From Lachnospiraceae bacterium (lineage in GTDB: Bacteria > Bacillota > Clostridia > Lachnospirales > Lachnospiraceae), in NCBI GenBank assembly GCA_900757145.1, contig CAAEMT010000043.1, positions 44,811 to 108,810 on the forward strand: DNA of 64,000 nucleotides, written 5' to 3'. Below the pieces are notes generated by a model. It did no database searches, had not been told where the DNA came from, and worked only from the letters and a program-made list of their open reading frames with translations. Below, in pieces: positions 16,226 through 25,818 of the stretch. Each line of letters begins with the position of its first letter. Position 1 is the stretch's first letter. The position numbers and the translations under genes were made by a program.

Positions 16226-17218
16226 TCAGTCACTCTTAATCGCATCGTCAAATTTGACATCTGATGGCGGGAAATCTACGCTTCTTACAAATTCGGCAGC
16301 CTCTGTTGCGCCGTAAATACGATCCATGCCGCTGTCCTCCCACTCTACAGAAAGCGGTCCCTGATAGTCTGCTGCATTGAGCACACGTATGATACTCTCA
16401 AAATCCACATCGCCGTGACCGAGGGAACGGAAATTCCAGCCTCTGCGCAAATCACCGAAATCAATATGAGAACCGAGCAATCCACTTCTTCCGTCAAGTG
16501 TCACTGCTGCATCTTTCATATGCACATGATAGACTCTGTCTATAAAATCCTGAAGGAAAAGATGCGGTGTAATTCCCTGCCAGATAAGATGGCTGGGATC
16601 AAAATTCAGTCCGAATTCCGGACGATCTGCAAATTTCTCCAAAAGACGTTTTGTAGAATAATAGTCAAATGCAATCTCTCCCGGATGCACCTCAAGTGCA
16701 AACAGAATACCATTTTCCTTAAATACATCAAGAATCGGACACCACAGATCATAAATCTGCTGAAAACCGGCCTCCACCATTTCTTCTGTAGTCTGCGGGA
16801 AAGAGTACAGATATTTCCAGATCGGAGAACCCGTAAACCCTGTAACAACCTTACAGCCAAGCTTCTTGGCAGCTACTGCACATGCCTTCATTGTCTCGAT
16901 TCCCCATGCACGAATTTCATCCTTTTTACCTGCCAAGGCAGACGGAGCAAAATTATCCAGACGCGGATCATCGTAATCACCAACACACTGTCCTATGATA
17001 TGAGCTGCCAAAGCCTCCATTTTCAATCCGTATTTGTTAAGTGTATCAAGAATATATTTACAATATTCATCGTCATTCGCAGCCTTTACCGGATCAAGAT
17101 GTGCCCCCCAACACGCAAGCTCTACTCCATCATATCCCATTTCTTTTGCTGTTTTACATAATGTTTCAAATTCCATATCTGCCCACTGGCAAGTTGTTAA
17201 TGTCACTAAACGTCCCAT
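16226..17218 (-). CDS. Sugar phosphate isomerase/epimerase family protein
   Basis: 330 residues from the ATG at 17218, which has GGGAGG 7 bp upstream; longer versions lack a site. It is an AP-endonuclease-2/xylose-isomerase-like TIM barrel. Visible features are GYDGVELACWGAHLDP, ALEVHPGEIAFD (metal-ligand Glu and His), LNFDPSHLIWQG (Asp, His), VYHVHMKDAA and LSVEWEDSGMDR (late Glu). The set of metal ligands is complete. It is the last gene of the operon with the Gfo/Idh oxidoreductase, a pairing common in inositol, keto-sugar or glycoside breakdown. The exact substrate is not predictable. Confidence 0.87.
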   Translation of the reverse strand: MGRLVTLTTCQWADMEFETLCKTAKEMGYDGVELACWGAHLDPVKAANDDEYCKYILDTLNKYGLKMEALAAHIIGQCVGDYDDPRLDNFAPSALAGKKDEIRAWGIETMKACAVAAKKLGCKVVTGFTGSPIWKYLYSFPQTTEEMVEAGFQQIYDLWCPILDVFKENGILFALEVHPGEIAFDYYSTKRLLEKFADRPEFGLNFDPSHLIWQGITPHLFLQDFIDRVYHVHMKDAAVTLDGRSGLLGSHIDFGDLRRGWNFRSLGHGDVDFESIIRVLNAADYQGPLSVEWEDSGMDRIYGATEAAEFVRSVDFPPSDVKFDDAIKSD

Positions 17219-17357
17219 ATACATCCTCCCTTTTTGAACGAGCATACCTTCTTTGCCTGTGTCTGATTCTTCTTTCATCTGCTCACATGCTTCATTACTT
17301 GTTTTTCAGTATGCAGCCTTCCTGATTTTCTTTTTTTATACGCTATGTTTTATCTCC

Positions 17358-18503
17358 CTACGCTTCCATCTCTTTCCATACATTTCCGTTCTCAGAGCTT
17401 GCAAGGCAAGCTTCTACGAATGCTAGTCCTTCCACTCCGTCTGCAACGGTCGGATAATCAATCATATCTTCTGTAAACCGATTCTCTTCTTTTGCAATGA
17501 TACATTCGGTAAAACTGCGATAGAGATTTCCCATTGCCTCAAACCAGCCCTCCGGGTGTCCGGACGGAAGTCTTGCATATCTGGCTGCTTCCTCATAAAT
17601 ACAATCATGTCCCCGGTGGATCTCTGTCACAGTTCCATTTAAGTTTGCAATCTTGATTTTTTCCGGCTCTTCCTGGAACCAGAAAATCGATCCCTTACTT
17701 CCGCAAATGCGCACCCGCAGACCATTATCGCAGCCGATCGCAATCTGTGATGACCAGTACATCCCGGATGCTCCGTTGTCATACTGTACCATGACCATAT
17801 CATTGTCATCCAATACTCTTGTCGCTACCTTGATTTCCATATTGGCGAGCACTTTTTTAATCTTCAAACCAGTCATCCGGGCTACTGTGTTCTCAATATG
17901 TGTACCAATATCTCCAAGACAGTTGCTTCTGCCTGACTGCTTCGGATCTGTGCGCCATTCCCCCTGCTTGTTTCCTGTAACATCATCTCCCGCAAGCCAG
18001 CCCTGGATATACTCTCCTGCAATCATACGGATCTCGCCTATATCGCCGCGCTTGATCATCTGGCGTATATGTTTGCAGGCTACATGGCCTGAATATCCAT
18101 ACGTTACCATGAAGAGAAGCCCCTTTTCACGTGCCAACGCTTCCAGCTCTCTCGCTTCTTCTAACGTCGTCGTTAGCGGCTTGTCACAGGATACATGGAT
18201 ACCAGCCTCCAAAAATGCCTTACATGCTTCATAATGTGCATTATTTGGGGTTACAATACATACAAAATCAATGCCGTCCTCTCTCTCACTTTCTTTGCGT
18301 GCCATCTCTTCATACGTATGATACAAACGATCCTCTGCAATATGAAGCTGTCTGCCCGTTTCACATGTTTTCTCATAAGAACGTGAAAAGCAGCCTGCCA
18401 CAAGACGCGCTGAGCTGTCAAGTGCAATCGATCTTCTGTGTGCATCGCCGATAAAAGCATTTGGCCCGCCGCCTACCATACCATATCTCAATTCTCTGCT
18501 CAT
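17358..18503 (-). CDS. Gfo/Idh/MocA-family NAD(P)-dependent oxidoreductase
   Basis: 381 residues. N-terminal Rossmann domain with MVGGGPNAFIGDAHRRSI (Gly-rich loop) and the conserved EKP-like motif VSCDKPLTTTLEEA. The C-terminal alpha/beta domain has GDIGTHIENTVARMTGLKIKK, including the D..xH catalytic pattern. It oxidises or epimerises a sugar or polyol hydroxyl with NAD(P). GGAAGGA lies before the ATG. The neighbours are a ribose-type permease upstream and the TIM-barrel isomerase downstream, a layout usual for sugar-alcohol or glycoside catabolism. Confidence 0.9.
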   Translation of the reverse strand: MSRELRYGMVGGGPNAFIGDAHRRSIALDSSARLVAGCFSRSYEKTCETGRQLHIAEDRLYHTYEEMARKESEREDGIDFVCIVTPNNAHYEACKAFLEAGIHVSCDKPLTTTLEEARELEALAREKGLLFMVTYGYSGHVACKHIRQMIKRGDIGEIRMIAGEYIQGWLAGDDVTGNKQGEWRTDPKQSGRSNCLGDIGTHIENTVARMTGLKIKKVLANMEIKVATRVLDDNDMVMVQYDNGASGMYWSSQIAIGCDNGLRVRICGSKGSIFWFQEEPEKIKIANLNGTVTEIHRGHDCIYEEAARYARLPSGHPEGWFEAMGNLYRSFTECIIAKEENRFTEDMIDYPTVADGVEGLAFVEACLASSENGNVWKEMEA

Positions 18504-18629
18504 AATTTATCCTTCCTTTCTTCTATTTTCTGACCATCAGATACTTTTCCACATCCTGCAGTCTTTTCCTCTGATCTATCCACCGTCTTCCCTGTGGTTT
18601 TCACACATCTGCATATCTCCGATACAGCA

Positions 18630-19595
18630 TTAGTCAGACCGTTTTTTTATCATTTGCATTCCTACTGCTACGAGAAGAATCAACCCCTTTACAGAATCGT
18701 TTAACAATGCATTCATTCCAAGGGCTGTAATAATTTTGTCGATCAGCGTAAACGACATCGTTCCGAATACAATTCCCGTCAGATTTCCTTTTCCGCCCGC
18801 CATACTGATGCCGCCGATTACAACTGCGGCAATAGAATACAGCTCAAAGTTCTTTCCCGATGTCGCAGGGTCAAAAGAGGTGTCCTTAGCAATTTTTAAA
18901 AATGCTGCCAAACCAGTCAAAGCTCCGCATGTAGCAAATACAGCAATACGCGTCCATACTACATTGACACCGGCAAGCTTTGCCGCCTGTTCATTACTTC
19001 CGATTGCATATACACGCTTTCCGAATTTTGTAGATGTAGTGATATACACCATAAGCGCTGCCATCACCAAAAATACGATAACTATATAGGCAATTGTAAG
19101 AAATGAACCGTTTCCGAAATTGAACAGTGCCTGATAACTAGCTTTTGTAGCATCGATGCGATAACGAGTCTCTCCCATCTCATTCATCATGTACTGTGAA
19201 ACAGATCTGAAAATAAGCATAGTTGCTAATGTTACAATAAAAGGCGGCATCTTCACCTTTCCTACAAGTACACCATTTACAAAACCGCACACAGCTCCAA
19301 GAATAATGGCACATAACACAGTCAATAAAATCGAGCCTGTCTTATTATAGAATAGAATCGTCAGCCCACCCACAAAAACGAAAGAAGAACCAACCGACAG
19401 ATCAATATCTCCTGTCAGAACGACAAGCCCCATTCCAAGCGCAATTGTTCCAAGTATCGCACTATGAAGCAAGATATTGGTCACACTCATCCACGTCGTC
19501 TGGGAGCCGTTAATAATCAGAAACGTGAGAAAAATCCCAAGGAATACAATAATATAATTATAATGATGCCAAAAATGTTTTAACCGTTTAGCCAT
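18630..19595 (-). CDS. Ribose/xylose-type ABC transporter permease
   Basis: 321 residues from the ATG at 19595, which overlaps the ATPase gene by 8 bp and has GGAGGG in front. The family is RbsC/BPD-transp-2, with about 8-10 helices: LVVLTGDIDLSVGSSFVFVG carries the family signature, and GGISMAGGKGNLTGIVFG is typical of the second half. It forms the membrane channel for the ATPase at 19588-21105 and the binding protein at 21220-22284. Monosaccharide or polyol import is inferred. Confidence 0.92.
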   Translation of the reverse strand: MAKRLKHFWHHYNYIIVFLGIFLTFLIINGSQTTWMSVTNILLHSAILGTIALGMGLVVLTGDIDLSVGSSFVFVGGLTILFYNKTGSILLTVLCAIILGAVCGFVNGVLVGKVKMPPFIVTLATMLIFRSVSQYMMNEMGETRYRIDATKASYQALFNFGNGSFLTIAYIVIVFLVMAALMVYITTSTKFGKRVYAIGSNEQAAKLAGVNVVWTRIAVFATCGALTGLAAFLKIAKDTSFDPATSGKNFELYSIAAVVIGGISMAGGKGNLTGIVFGTMSFTLIDKIITALGMNALLNDSVKGLILLVAVGMQMIKKRSD

Positions 19596-21105
19596 TTGCT
19601 CCCTCCATCTTTCCTTCCTTTTGATATACTGCATTGGTAGCGTAGAGCATAACTTTCTCTTCTGTAATTTCCTCTCTTGAAAGCCTTGCTGCAATCTCCC
19701 CGTGATAAAAAACAATACATCTGTCGGCAATCTTCTGAATTTCCGGTATCTCCAGAGTATTCACAATAATAGTCTTGCCTTCCTGTGCCAGCTTTAATAT
19801 CAGTCTGTATATCTCAGCCTTTGCTCCAACATCAATTCCCTGTGTCGGATTATCAAAAAGAAGTATCTCCGCTTCTGTATTCAGCCATCTTGCCAGAATC
19901 ACCTTCTGCTGATTTCCGCCTGACAAACTGGTTATAAGATCCTGATAAGAATTTGCCTTAATATTCAGTGAATTCTTATAGTCTTCAAATTTTTTTATTT
20001 CTTTCTTCTTATCAATATGTGGATTTCTTCCATCTATTGTATGCTTTGAGATATATGTATTTTCCAGTAACGTCATATCCGGAAGCACTGAATTTTCTTT
20101 TCTGTTTGAGGCAAGCATCGCCACTTTATTCTTCATCGCCTCGTGAATGCTGTTACACTGGAGTTCTTTTCCAAATACGCGGATACTCCCTGACTCAAGT
20201 GCCGCAGCACCAAATATTGCCTGCATAACCTGAGAAGCTCCGGCTCCTGCCAATCCTGTAAATCCTACGATCTCTCCTCTTCGCAGAGCAAGATCCACAT
20301 TCCGAAATCCTTCTCCGCTGATTGCTTTCGCCTCAAAAACAATATCACCTAAAGGTCTTTTTTCATACATCTCACTGCTTACATAGCTCTCACCCACCAT
20401 GTATCGTGTGACTTCCTCTGCTGTCACTTCTGCGATTTTTCCACTGTGGATAAACCGACTGTTCCGCAGAACCGTATATCGGTCTGCGAGCCGAAATATC
20501 TCCGGCATCTTGTGCGAAATGAAAATAAATGAAGTCCCTTTTTGTTTTAACCCTCTTACAATCTCAAACAAATGAGAGATTTCTTCATTATTTAATGCTG
20601 TCGTAGGCTCATCCAAAATGATCAGTCTGGCATTGGAATGGAGCGCTTTCGCAATCTCCAGAAGCTGCTTCTTTCCCGTATCCAGACTTCCGGCTACAGC
20701 AACCGGACTGATATCTACTCCCATCTCTGTAAGAAGTGTTTGCGTTTCCTCGATCATTTCCTTTTTTTTCAATTTTCCAAGAAAACCTGCTTTTTCTTTG
20801 CCGAGAAAAAGATTTTCATATACTTTCAGGGTATTGAAAATATTTAGCTCCTGATGTACAAAAGCAATTCCTGCATGCTCTGCCTCGGAAATAGAACCAT
20901 TTGTCAGTTCTTTTCCGTTAAAAATCACCTTCCCGGCATCCCTTGTATACACTCCTGCAAGAATGTTCATCAACGTAGATTTTCCCGCACCGTTTTCTCC
21001 GAGCAGTGCATGTATCTCGCCGGACTCCACGCAAAAAGAGACGTCATTTAGTACAGACACACCAAAAAAGGACTTTTGTATATGTTCCATTCTCAATAAT
21101 TCCAC
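19588..21105 (-). CDS. Ribose/galactose-type sugar ABC transporter ATPase (two ABC domains)
   Basis: 505 residues with two nucleotide-binding domains, as in RbsA/MglA. The first has Walker A GENGAGKST, a degraded signature (SLDTGKKQLLEIAKALHS) and Walker B LIILDEPTTAL. The second has a degenerate Walker A (GLAGAGASQVM), signature LSGGNQQKVILARWL and LLFDNPTQGIDVGAKAE. Such asymmetry is normal in this family. Translation probably starts at the GTG at 21105, since AAAGGAG stands 7 bp before it and nothing precedes the ATG five codons on. It works with the permease and binding protein of this operon. Confidence 0.93.
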   Translation of the reverse strand: MELLRMEHIQKSFFGVSVLNDVSFCVESGEIHALLGENGAGKSTLMNILAGVYTRDAGKVIFNGKELTNGSISEAEHAGIAFVHQELNIFNTLKVYENLFLGKEKAGFLGKLKKKEMIEETQTLLTEMGVDISPVAVAGSLDTGKKQLLEIAKALHSNARLIILDEPTTALNNEEISHLFEIVRGLKQKGTSFIFISHKMPEIFRLADRYTVLRNSRFIHSGKIAEVTAEEVTRYMVGESYVSSEMYEKRPLGDIVFEAKAISGEGFRNVDLALRRGEIVGFTGLAGAGASQVMQAIFGAAALESGSIRVFGKELQCNSIHEAMKNKVAMLASNRKENSVLPDMTLLENTYISKHTIDGRNPHIDKKKEIKKFEDYKNSLNIKANSYQDLITSLSGGNQQKVILARWLNTEAEILLFDNPTQGIDVGAKAEIYRLILKLAQEGKTIIVNTLEIPEIQKIADRCIVFYHGEIAARLSREEITEEKVMLYATNAVYQKEGKMEGANG

Positions 21106-21128
21106 TGTGACTCTCCTTTAATTTTAAT

Positions 21129-21164
21129 GGAGCTGTTGCAGACGAATTTGTTTACAACAGCCCC
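21129..21164 (-). terminator. Intercistronic hairpin after the sugar-binding protein gene
   Basis: GGAGCTGTTG (21129-21138) pairs with CAACAGCCCC (21155-21164). There is no U-run, so it is more likely a 3'-end stabiliser or partial terminator that keeps binding-protein mRNA higher than that of the ATPase and permease. Confidence 0.5.
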
Positions 21165-21219
21165 TTCTTCTCAATGGAAACTGCACTGCTGCCTGCAGTA
21201 TGCGCAGATCCATCTGAAA

Positions 21220-22284
21220 TTACTTCTCTTCGTATGTTCCGAACGCCTGATATTCTTCTACATTTTCAGAATCTACTACGGATACCGGAATTACATAATC
21301 CTGCTCTATGTCAGCATCACCATTCAAATGCTTGATCATAACGTCAACTGCTTCTTTAATCATAGCCGGATCATACGTTACAGAGAACAGATCAAAAGAC
21401 TCCGGACGTACGATTGTCTGATGCTTATCCTTAAGAACTGCATAAATTTCTGCCAGTCCTGAAGAAGCACTAAGACTCTTGAAATTCTTCAGAAACTCTT
21501 CTTTTTTACCTGCGTCAAGAGCTGCACCGTTTAAAGATTCCAAAACCCCCATTGCAATCTCATCGTCATGTGTGAAAATCCAGTTGTTCTTGGAAGTATC
21601 GCACTGAGCAGAACCGAACCATGACTCGAACAGTTCCTTACCTGTATCACGGCTCCAACCGGTTGCCGCTGATTTTACTACAACTGCATCAATCTCTTCA
21701 TCTGACCATCCCTGCTCCTGCAGATATGTGCGGAATCCTTTAGAACGAAGCTCCGGTACAGAAGAGTTATCACCAATCATCTCATATACGTAATCGTCTT
21801 TTGTAAGACCATCTTCGATAAACCTTTTCGCTGTCTCATATCCAATACCTTCATTATCGCCCTTTACATTTGCAACAACCTTGGCATCGATTACTTCACT
21901 GTTGATTACACGGTCAAACTGAACAAACGGTACGTCTGCCGCCGCAATCTTCTCTAAAGTAGACTGAAGTCCATTATCATACGGAAGAATGACAATACCT
22001 GCAAGGCTATCTGTATTGGAAAGAAGGTCATCAACCTGCTGGATCTGATTTTCTACATCTGTGGCAGCATAAACCTTTGCAGAATATGTTCCTTCTTCAT
22101 TGATCTCATCCACCTTCTCCTGTGCATATGTCAGTACTGCACCTGTCCATCCATGATCTGCACTTGGCACCATGACTGCAATCTCTTTCGCCCCCTCTGC
22201 CGATACCGTTGCCGCACCTGCTGCAAATGCAGAAGCGAGCATAGAAGCTGCCAGTAACGTACTTGTAATCTTTTTAAACCTCAT
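21220..22284 (-). CDS. Periplasmic-type sugar-binding protein of the ABC transporter
   Basis: 354 residues with a signal peptide (residues ~1-28, cut near AAGAATVSA). It has no lipobox Cys, unusual for a Gram-positive binding protein, so anchoring is unclear. The fold is Peripla_BP_4 (ribose/galactose type): IAVMVPSADHGWTGAVLTYA, DNGLQSTLEKIAAADVPFVQFD, DNEGIGYETAKRFIE and TGWSRDTGKELFESWF. It shows clear similarity with the regulatory lipoprotein at 27492-28475, suggesting both recognise the same ligand. GGAGG precedes the ATG. Ligand not predictable. The ~190-bp gap upstream holds an inverted repeat CTATTT-N5-AAATAG (22343-22359) near a TATAGT box, a possible activator or repressor site. 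Confidence 0.9.
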   Translation of the reverse strand: MRFKKITSTLLAASMLASAFAAGAATVSAEGAKEIAVMVPSADHGWTGAVLTYAQEKVDEINEEGTYSAKVYAATDVENQIQQVDDLLSNTDSLAGIVILPYDNGLQSTLEKIAAADVPFVQFDRVINSEVIDAKVVANVKGDNEGIGYETAKRFIEDGLTKDDYVYEMIGDNSSVPELRSKGFRTYLQEQGWSDEEIDAVVVKSAATGWSRDTGKELFESWFGSAQCDTSKNNWIFTHDDEIAMGVLESLNGAALDAGKKEEFLKNFKSLSASSGLAEIYAVLKDKHQTIVRPESFDLFSVTYDPAMIKEAVDVMIKHLNGDADIEQDYVIPVSVVDSENVEEYQAFGTYEEK

Positions 22285-22477
22285 GTGAATACCTCCTTTT
22301 TCTCCTTATTTTTCACACGTTCTTTGTACTTTTACTATAACACTATTTGCTGAAAATAGAGGTGTATCTTCATGATTATCGTACGTTTTCATGACAACTG
22401 TATTTTATACAGAAAGTATCTGATTTTTACTTTCGTATCTTTTCTTCACTCATTCCTGAACTTACAGCTTTCATTCC

Positions 22478-24001
22478 TTATTTTTCGTATTTTCCCTTTT
22501 TAAAACTGTCAAGCTGCTCCTGTATTTCCTCGATAATCTTATCTGAACCGGCCTCACGCATATCATCCAAAAACTGCTCATATAAGTTCTCCCAATCCTC
22601 GTTTGTACCGCGGCACAATTCCTCCTTGTACTGTTTCACGACAAGATCCACTTTTGCCATTTCAAGAGCTATCATACGCGTATCCAGATTGAATCCGTCT
22701 AGTGGAGAAATAATTGCTTCATTGTTATACTTCCTGATCTTCTCAAACTCTCCCGGTGCAGTTTCATAATTCTGAAACACACTTCCTATAGCTGTCGATG
22801 CCATTCGATACAGATAGGAATGATCATTATCTGACATTCTCGCAATTGTACTCTCATCTACTACAATATAGTGCTGTTTCTCTACCCCATCTGCCAAAAG
22901 ACGATATAGTTCTTTTCCTTCCTCTGAATGCAAAAGGCTGATAAGTTCCATTGCCTGCTGAGGATATAATGCACTTTTGGGAATCACCAGAGAATTTCTG
23001 CATCCGTCATAGGAAATATAATGATAACCTGCAAGATCACCGCGCACCGCTTCATATTCCGTCTGCTTTATATCTGCTCCTGCCTGACTTTCTCCCCCTT
23101 CATCCAGAAATAAAATGCTTCCTTTCCGCTTTCCATCCTCGCTGTCCGGATCAAGCAGATTCATGACATCCTCCCTGATATAACCGAGCTGATACCACCG
23201 CGCCATTGTTTCAAAACAAGCACGGTATGCTTCCAACTCATACTTATTGCTCACAGTCAGATTTTTGTCAAAGACGGAGATAACAAATGGAGAATCAGAC
23301 CCATAAATCCCCTCATAACCTTTGTCTGCAAGACGGCACATACTTTCATAAGAAACCCCAGTACCTATCGCATTATTTTCTTTTGCCTGCCTTAAGAAAT
23401 CCTCAAATACATTGAAACATTCAATGTTTGTATGACGGTTTTCCTGATTGACACGAATGATTTCCTCCATATCTCCAAAGCGATCCATCAGTCTTTTATT
23501 TGCCACCAATACATAACCGCGCCGATACAGCGGTCCCTCTATAGGGATTGCGTAAATATTTCCGTCACGTCTCTGCCTTTCCCAAAGCTCCTTCGGAATC
23601 TGTTTTTGCAGTTTTATCCCATTTGTCTTCAGCAAATAGTCCAATGCCATCAGCGATCCCTTTTTTACCTCCTCTGTATAATTGAGCGTTTCATTTCCAA
23701 ACCATGCGAGATCAAGGCGTTCATTCGTTGCCATTTTTATCTCCCACTTTTCCTTATAATCGTCTTTGTCCACTATCTCAAATTCTACAAAAACACCAGG
23801 AAGATACTTCTGGAGCGCTTCATTAAACAAGGAAAATACACGTTCTGTTTCTTTATGCTTTTCGCCGTACAGCATCCATTTCAAAGTCACTGTCTCAGGC
23901 TCGCTTTTTTCACGCCTATCCGGTATACGGTTTTTATACATTCCAAGTAGTCCTGTTCCCACCAGCAGGCACAAAAGAGCTGTAATAATCCACTTTTTCA
24001 T
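22478..24001 (-). CDS. Membrane-anchored extracellular solute-binding-like protein in a two-component operon
   Basis: 507 residues. An N-terminal hydrophobic segment (ITALLCLLVGTGLLGMY) is followed by basic residues and has no lipobox, so it is probably an uncleaved anchor. The rest is a family-1 solute-binding fold: VTLKWMLYGEKHKETERVF, MATNERLDLAWFG, then a long C-terminal lobe with LVIPKSALYPQQAMELISLL. The ATG overlaps the histidine kinase stop by 4 bp (ATGA). It belongs to the signalling block, not to a transporter of its own: no matching family-1 permease adjoins. A sensory or auxiliary role is inferred. Confidence 0.75.
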   Translation of the reverse strand: MKKWIITALLCLLVGTGLLGMYKNRIPDRREKSEPETVTLKWMLYGEKHKETERVFSLFNEALQKYLPGVFVEFEIVDKDDYKEKWEIKMATNERLDLAWFGNETLNYTEEVKKGSLMALDYLLKTNGIKLQKQIPKELWERQRRDGNIYAIPIEGPLYRRGYVLVANKRLMDRFGDMEEIIRVNQENRHTNIECFNVFEDFLRQAKENNAIGTGVSYESMCRLADKGYEGIYGSDSPFVISVFDKNLTVSNKYELEAYRACFETMARWYQLGYIREDVMNLLDPDSEDGKRKGSILFLDEGGESQAGADIKQTEYEAVRGDLAGYHYISYDGCRNSLVIPKSALYPQQAMELISLLHSEEGKELYRLLADGVEKQHYIVVDESTIARMSDNDHSYLYRMASTAIGSVFQNYETAPGEFEKIRKYNNEAIISPLDGFNLDTRMIALEMAKVDLVVKQYKEELCRGTNEDWENLYEQFLDDMREAGSDKIIEEIQEQLDSFKKGKYEK

Positions 24002-25818
24002 CCGTGTTCTCCTTGTTTTTCTGTATCAATCTCCACAAAATGCAGTGGGAGACTGATTGTAACTGTCGTCCCCTCTCCGACCGCACTGCGCAGTGACATT
24101 TCTGCCGCATCTCCCAAAATCAGCTTCAGCCTCTGCCCTACATTACGCACACCAATATGACCCTCTTTTGTCTGATAAGCACTCTTAAGATCTTCATTCA
24201 AAAGACGGCACTCTTCCTGAGACATCCCCACTCCATTATCACGAACCCGAATTTTTACACGTTCATTCTCAGAAAATGCGGAAATAGAAATAATTCCCTG
24301 ACCCCGCAGCGGTTTAATCCCATGGTAAACAGCATTCTCAATCAGCGGCTGTAAACTAACTTTTACAATCTGGCATTTTTTCAGCTTCTCTGAAATATTC
24401 CACTCCACTTTAATTTTATCTGCATACCGAAGCTGAAGAATCTCAATGTATAACCGCGCATTCTTGATCTCCTCTTCCAGCGATATAATCTGTCTGCTGT
24501 TATCAAGACTGATTCGAAGCATTTCTGAAAGATTCAGTATAATCTGCGATACTTCATTGTCTCCCTTACAAATCGCAATCGCTCTCCAACGCAGATTTTC
24601 CAGAGTATTAAACAAAAAATGTGGACTGATCTGCGCCTGGAGCGCTGCAAGCTGCGCCTTGTTCACCAGATTAAGATAATCTTCCAGCTCCTTTTGCATC
24701 TGTCTGTTTGAATAAAAATTGCGGACAATATTTCCCGTAATCTCTTGAATCTCATCCTGCTTAAACCCCTGTTTTGCGGGACCAACCGGTTCATATATGT
24801 CAGGATTTTTCAGGAGATTCAAAATATTTTTAACCGGATTATAGGTATAAACAGAAATAAGCACCGCCGCAATCACCGACAAAATAAGAATCAGCATAAT
24901 CGTCAGCACGTAAAAGCTGCCAAATTCTCTTTGATATTCCTGATATTTACGCATTGGCACCACAGAAACATATCTCCATTTAAAATCAGATGAGTGAAGT
25001 ACTGTAAAAATCTGTTCTCCATCCTCTGCTTTTACACTCTGGGATCCCGTATCAGTCTCTTTATCCACCAACTGGGCCAAAGGAAGTTCAGTCCACTTCT
25101 TCATCAAATTTTCCTGTCGATTGGCAAATATCACATTATCGCGGTCATCTACGATAAGCAATTCTTCCGAACTGTCTACCGCCATCTGGTCATCCAGCTT
25201 ATCGATATCAATATTCACTATAATTCCGCCAAGAAACTGCATCTGCGTCAGGCGGATTGGTTGAATATAGGACAAAAAATACGGAAACCCAGGCTTATTC
25301 ACACGACTGATCATTCGTCCCGGCTCATAAATACGCTCTGTCAGATTGCTGTGCCAGGTCAGATCATCAAACTCTTCAAGCGGACCTCCTCCATCACTTG
25401 TGACAACATATTGCAGCTTACTCGAATATACGTAAATAGAATCAATGTAATCAAAAAGTCCAGAGTACATCCGTATCTGATCCTTCGCTGCCAGCGTTGC
25501 CTCTTTATTTCTTCCGCCATCTCCCTCCGGCAGAAGAAACTTCATAATATCCTCGTCAAGAGACATCTGCCCTGAAATCTGAACCACCTCATTCATAAGC
25601 GTATCCATACGCTCCTTTGTCTGGTTCAATGTGTTGCGGCTCATCGTTGCCACCTCGGATTCAATCACATCATCAATCTTTCTTGAAACCTGCCACATCA
25701 CTATAGCAAACGTACAAAGCAGTACAACAAGAATACTGAAAAAACTTTTTACAAGAATACTGTTAAAACGATAATCCCCCAATAATTTCAAAAGCATATT
25801 TGCCTTTTTTTCTTTCAT
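23998..25818 (-). CDS. YesM/LytS-type sensor histidine kinase
   Basis: 606 residues from the ATG at 25818, which overlaps the regulator stop by 4 bp. A transmembrane helix lies near residues 24-45. An extracellular sensor region (~46-300) ends at a second helix near 302-325 and has the look of a Cache-type domain (FLSYIQPIRLTQMQFLGGII). A HAMP-like linker follows. The phosphoacceptor is His400 in LQAQISPHFLFNTLENLRWR, and the ATPase domain has VSLQPLIENAVYHGI (N box) and VRDNGVGMSQEE (G1). It should phosphorylate the response regulator encoded just upstream. The stimulus may be presented by the binding lipoprotein at 27492-28475. Confidence 0.92.
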   Translation of the reverse strand: MKEKKANMLLKLLGDYRFNSILVKSFFSILVVLLCTFAIVMWQVSRKIDDVIESEVATMSRNTLNQTKERMDTLMNEVVQISGQMSLDEDIMKFLLPEGDGGRNKEATLAAKDQIRMYSGLFDYIDSIYVYSSKLQYVVTSDGGGPLEEFDDLTWHSNLTERIYEPGRMISRVNKPGFPYFLSYIQPIRLTQMQFLGGIIVNIDIDKLDDQMAVDSSEELLIVDDRDNVIFANRQENLMKKWTELPLAQLVDKETDTGSQSVKAEDGEQIFTVLHSSDFKWRYVSVVPMRKYQEYQREFGSFYVLTIMLILILSVIAAVLISVYTYNPVKNILNLLKNPDIYEPVGPAKQGFKQDEIQEITGNIVRNFYSNRQMQKELEDYLNLVNKAQLAALQAQISPHFLFNTLENLRWRAIAICKGDNEVSQIILNLSEMLRISLDNSRQIISLEEEIKNARLYIEILQLRYADKIKVEWNISEKLKKCQIVKVSLQPLIENAVYHGIKPLRGQGIISISAFSENERVKIRVRDNGVGMSQEECRLLNEDLKSAYQTKEGHIGVRNVGQRLKLILGDAAEMSLRSAVGEGTTVTISLPLHFVEIDTEKQGEHG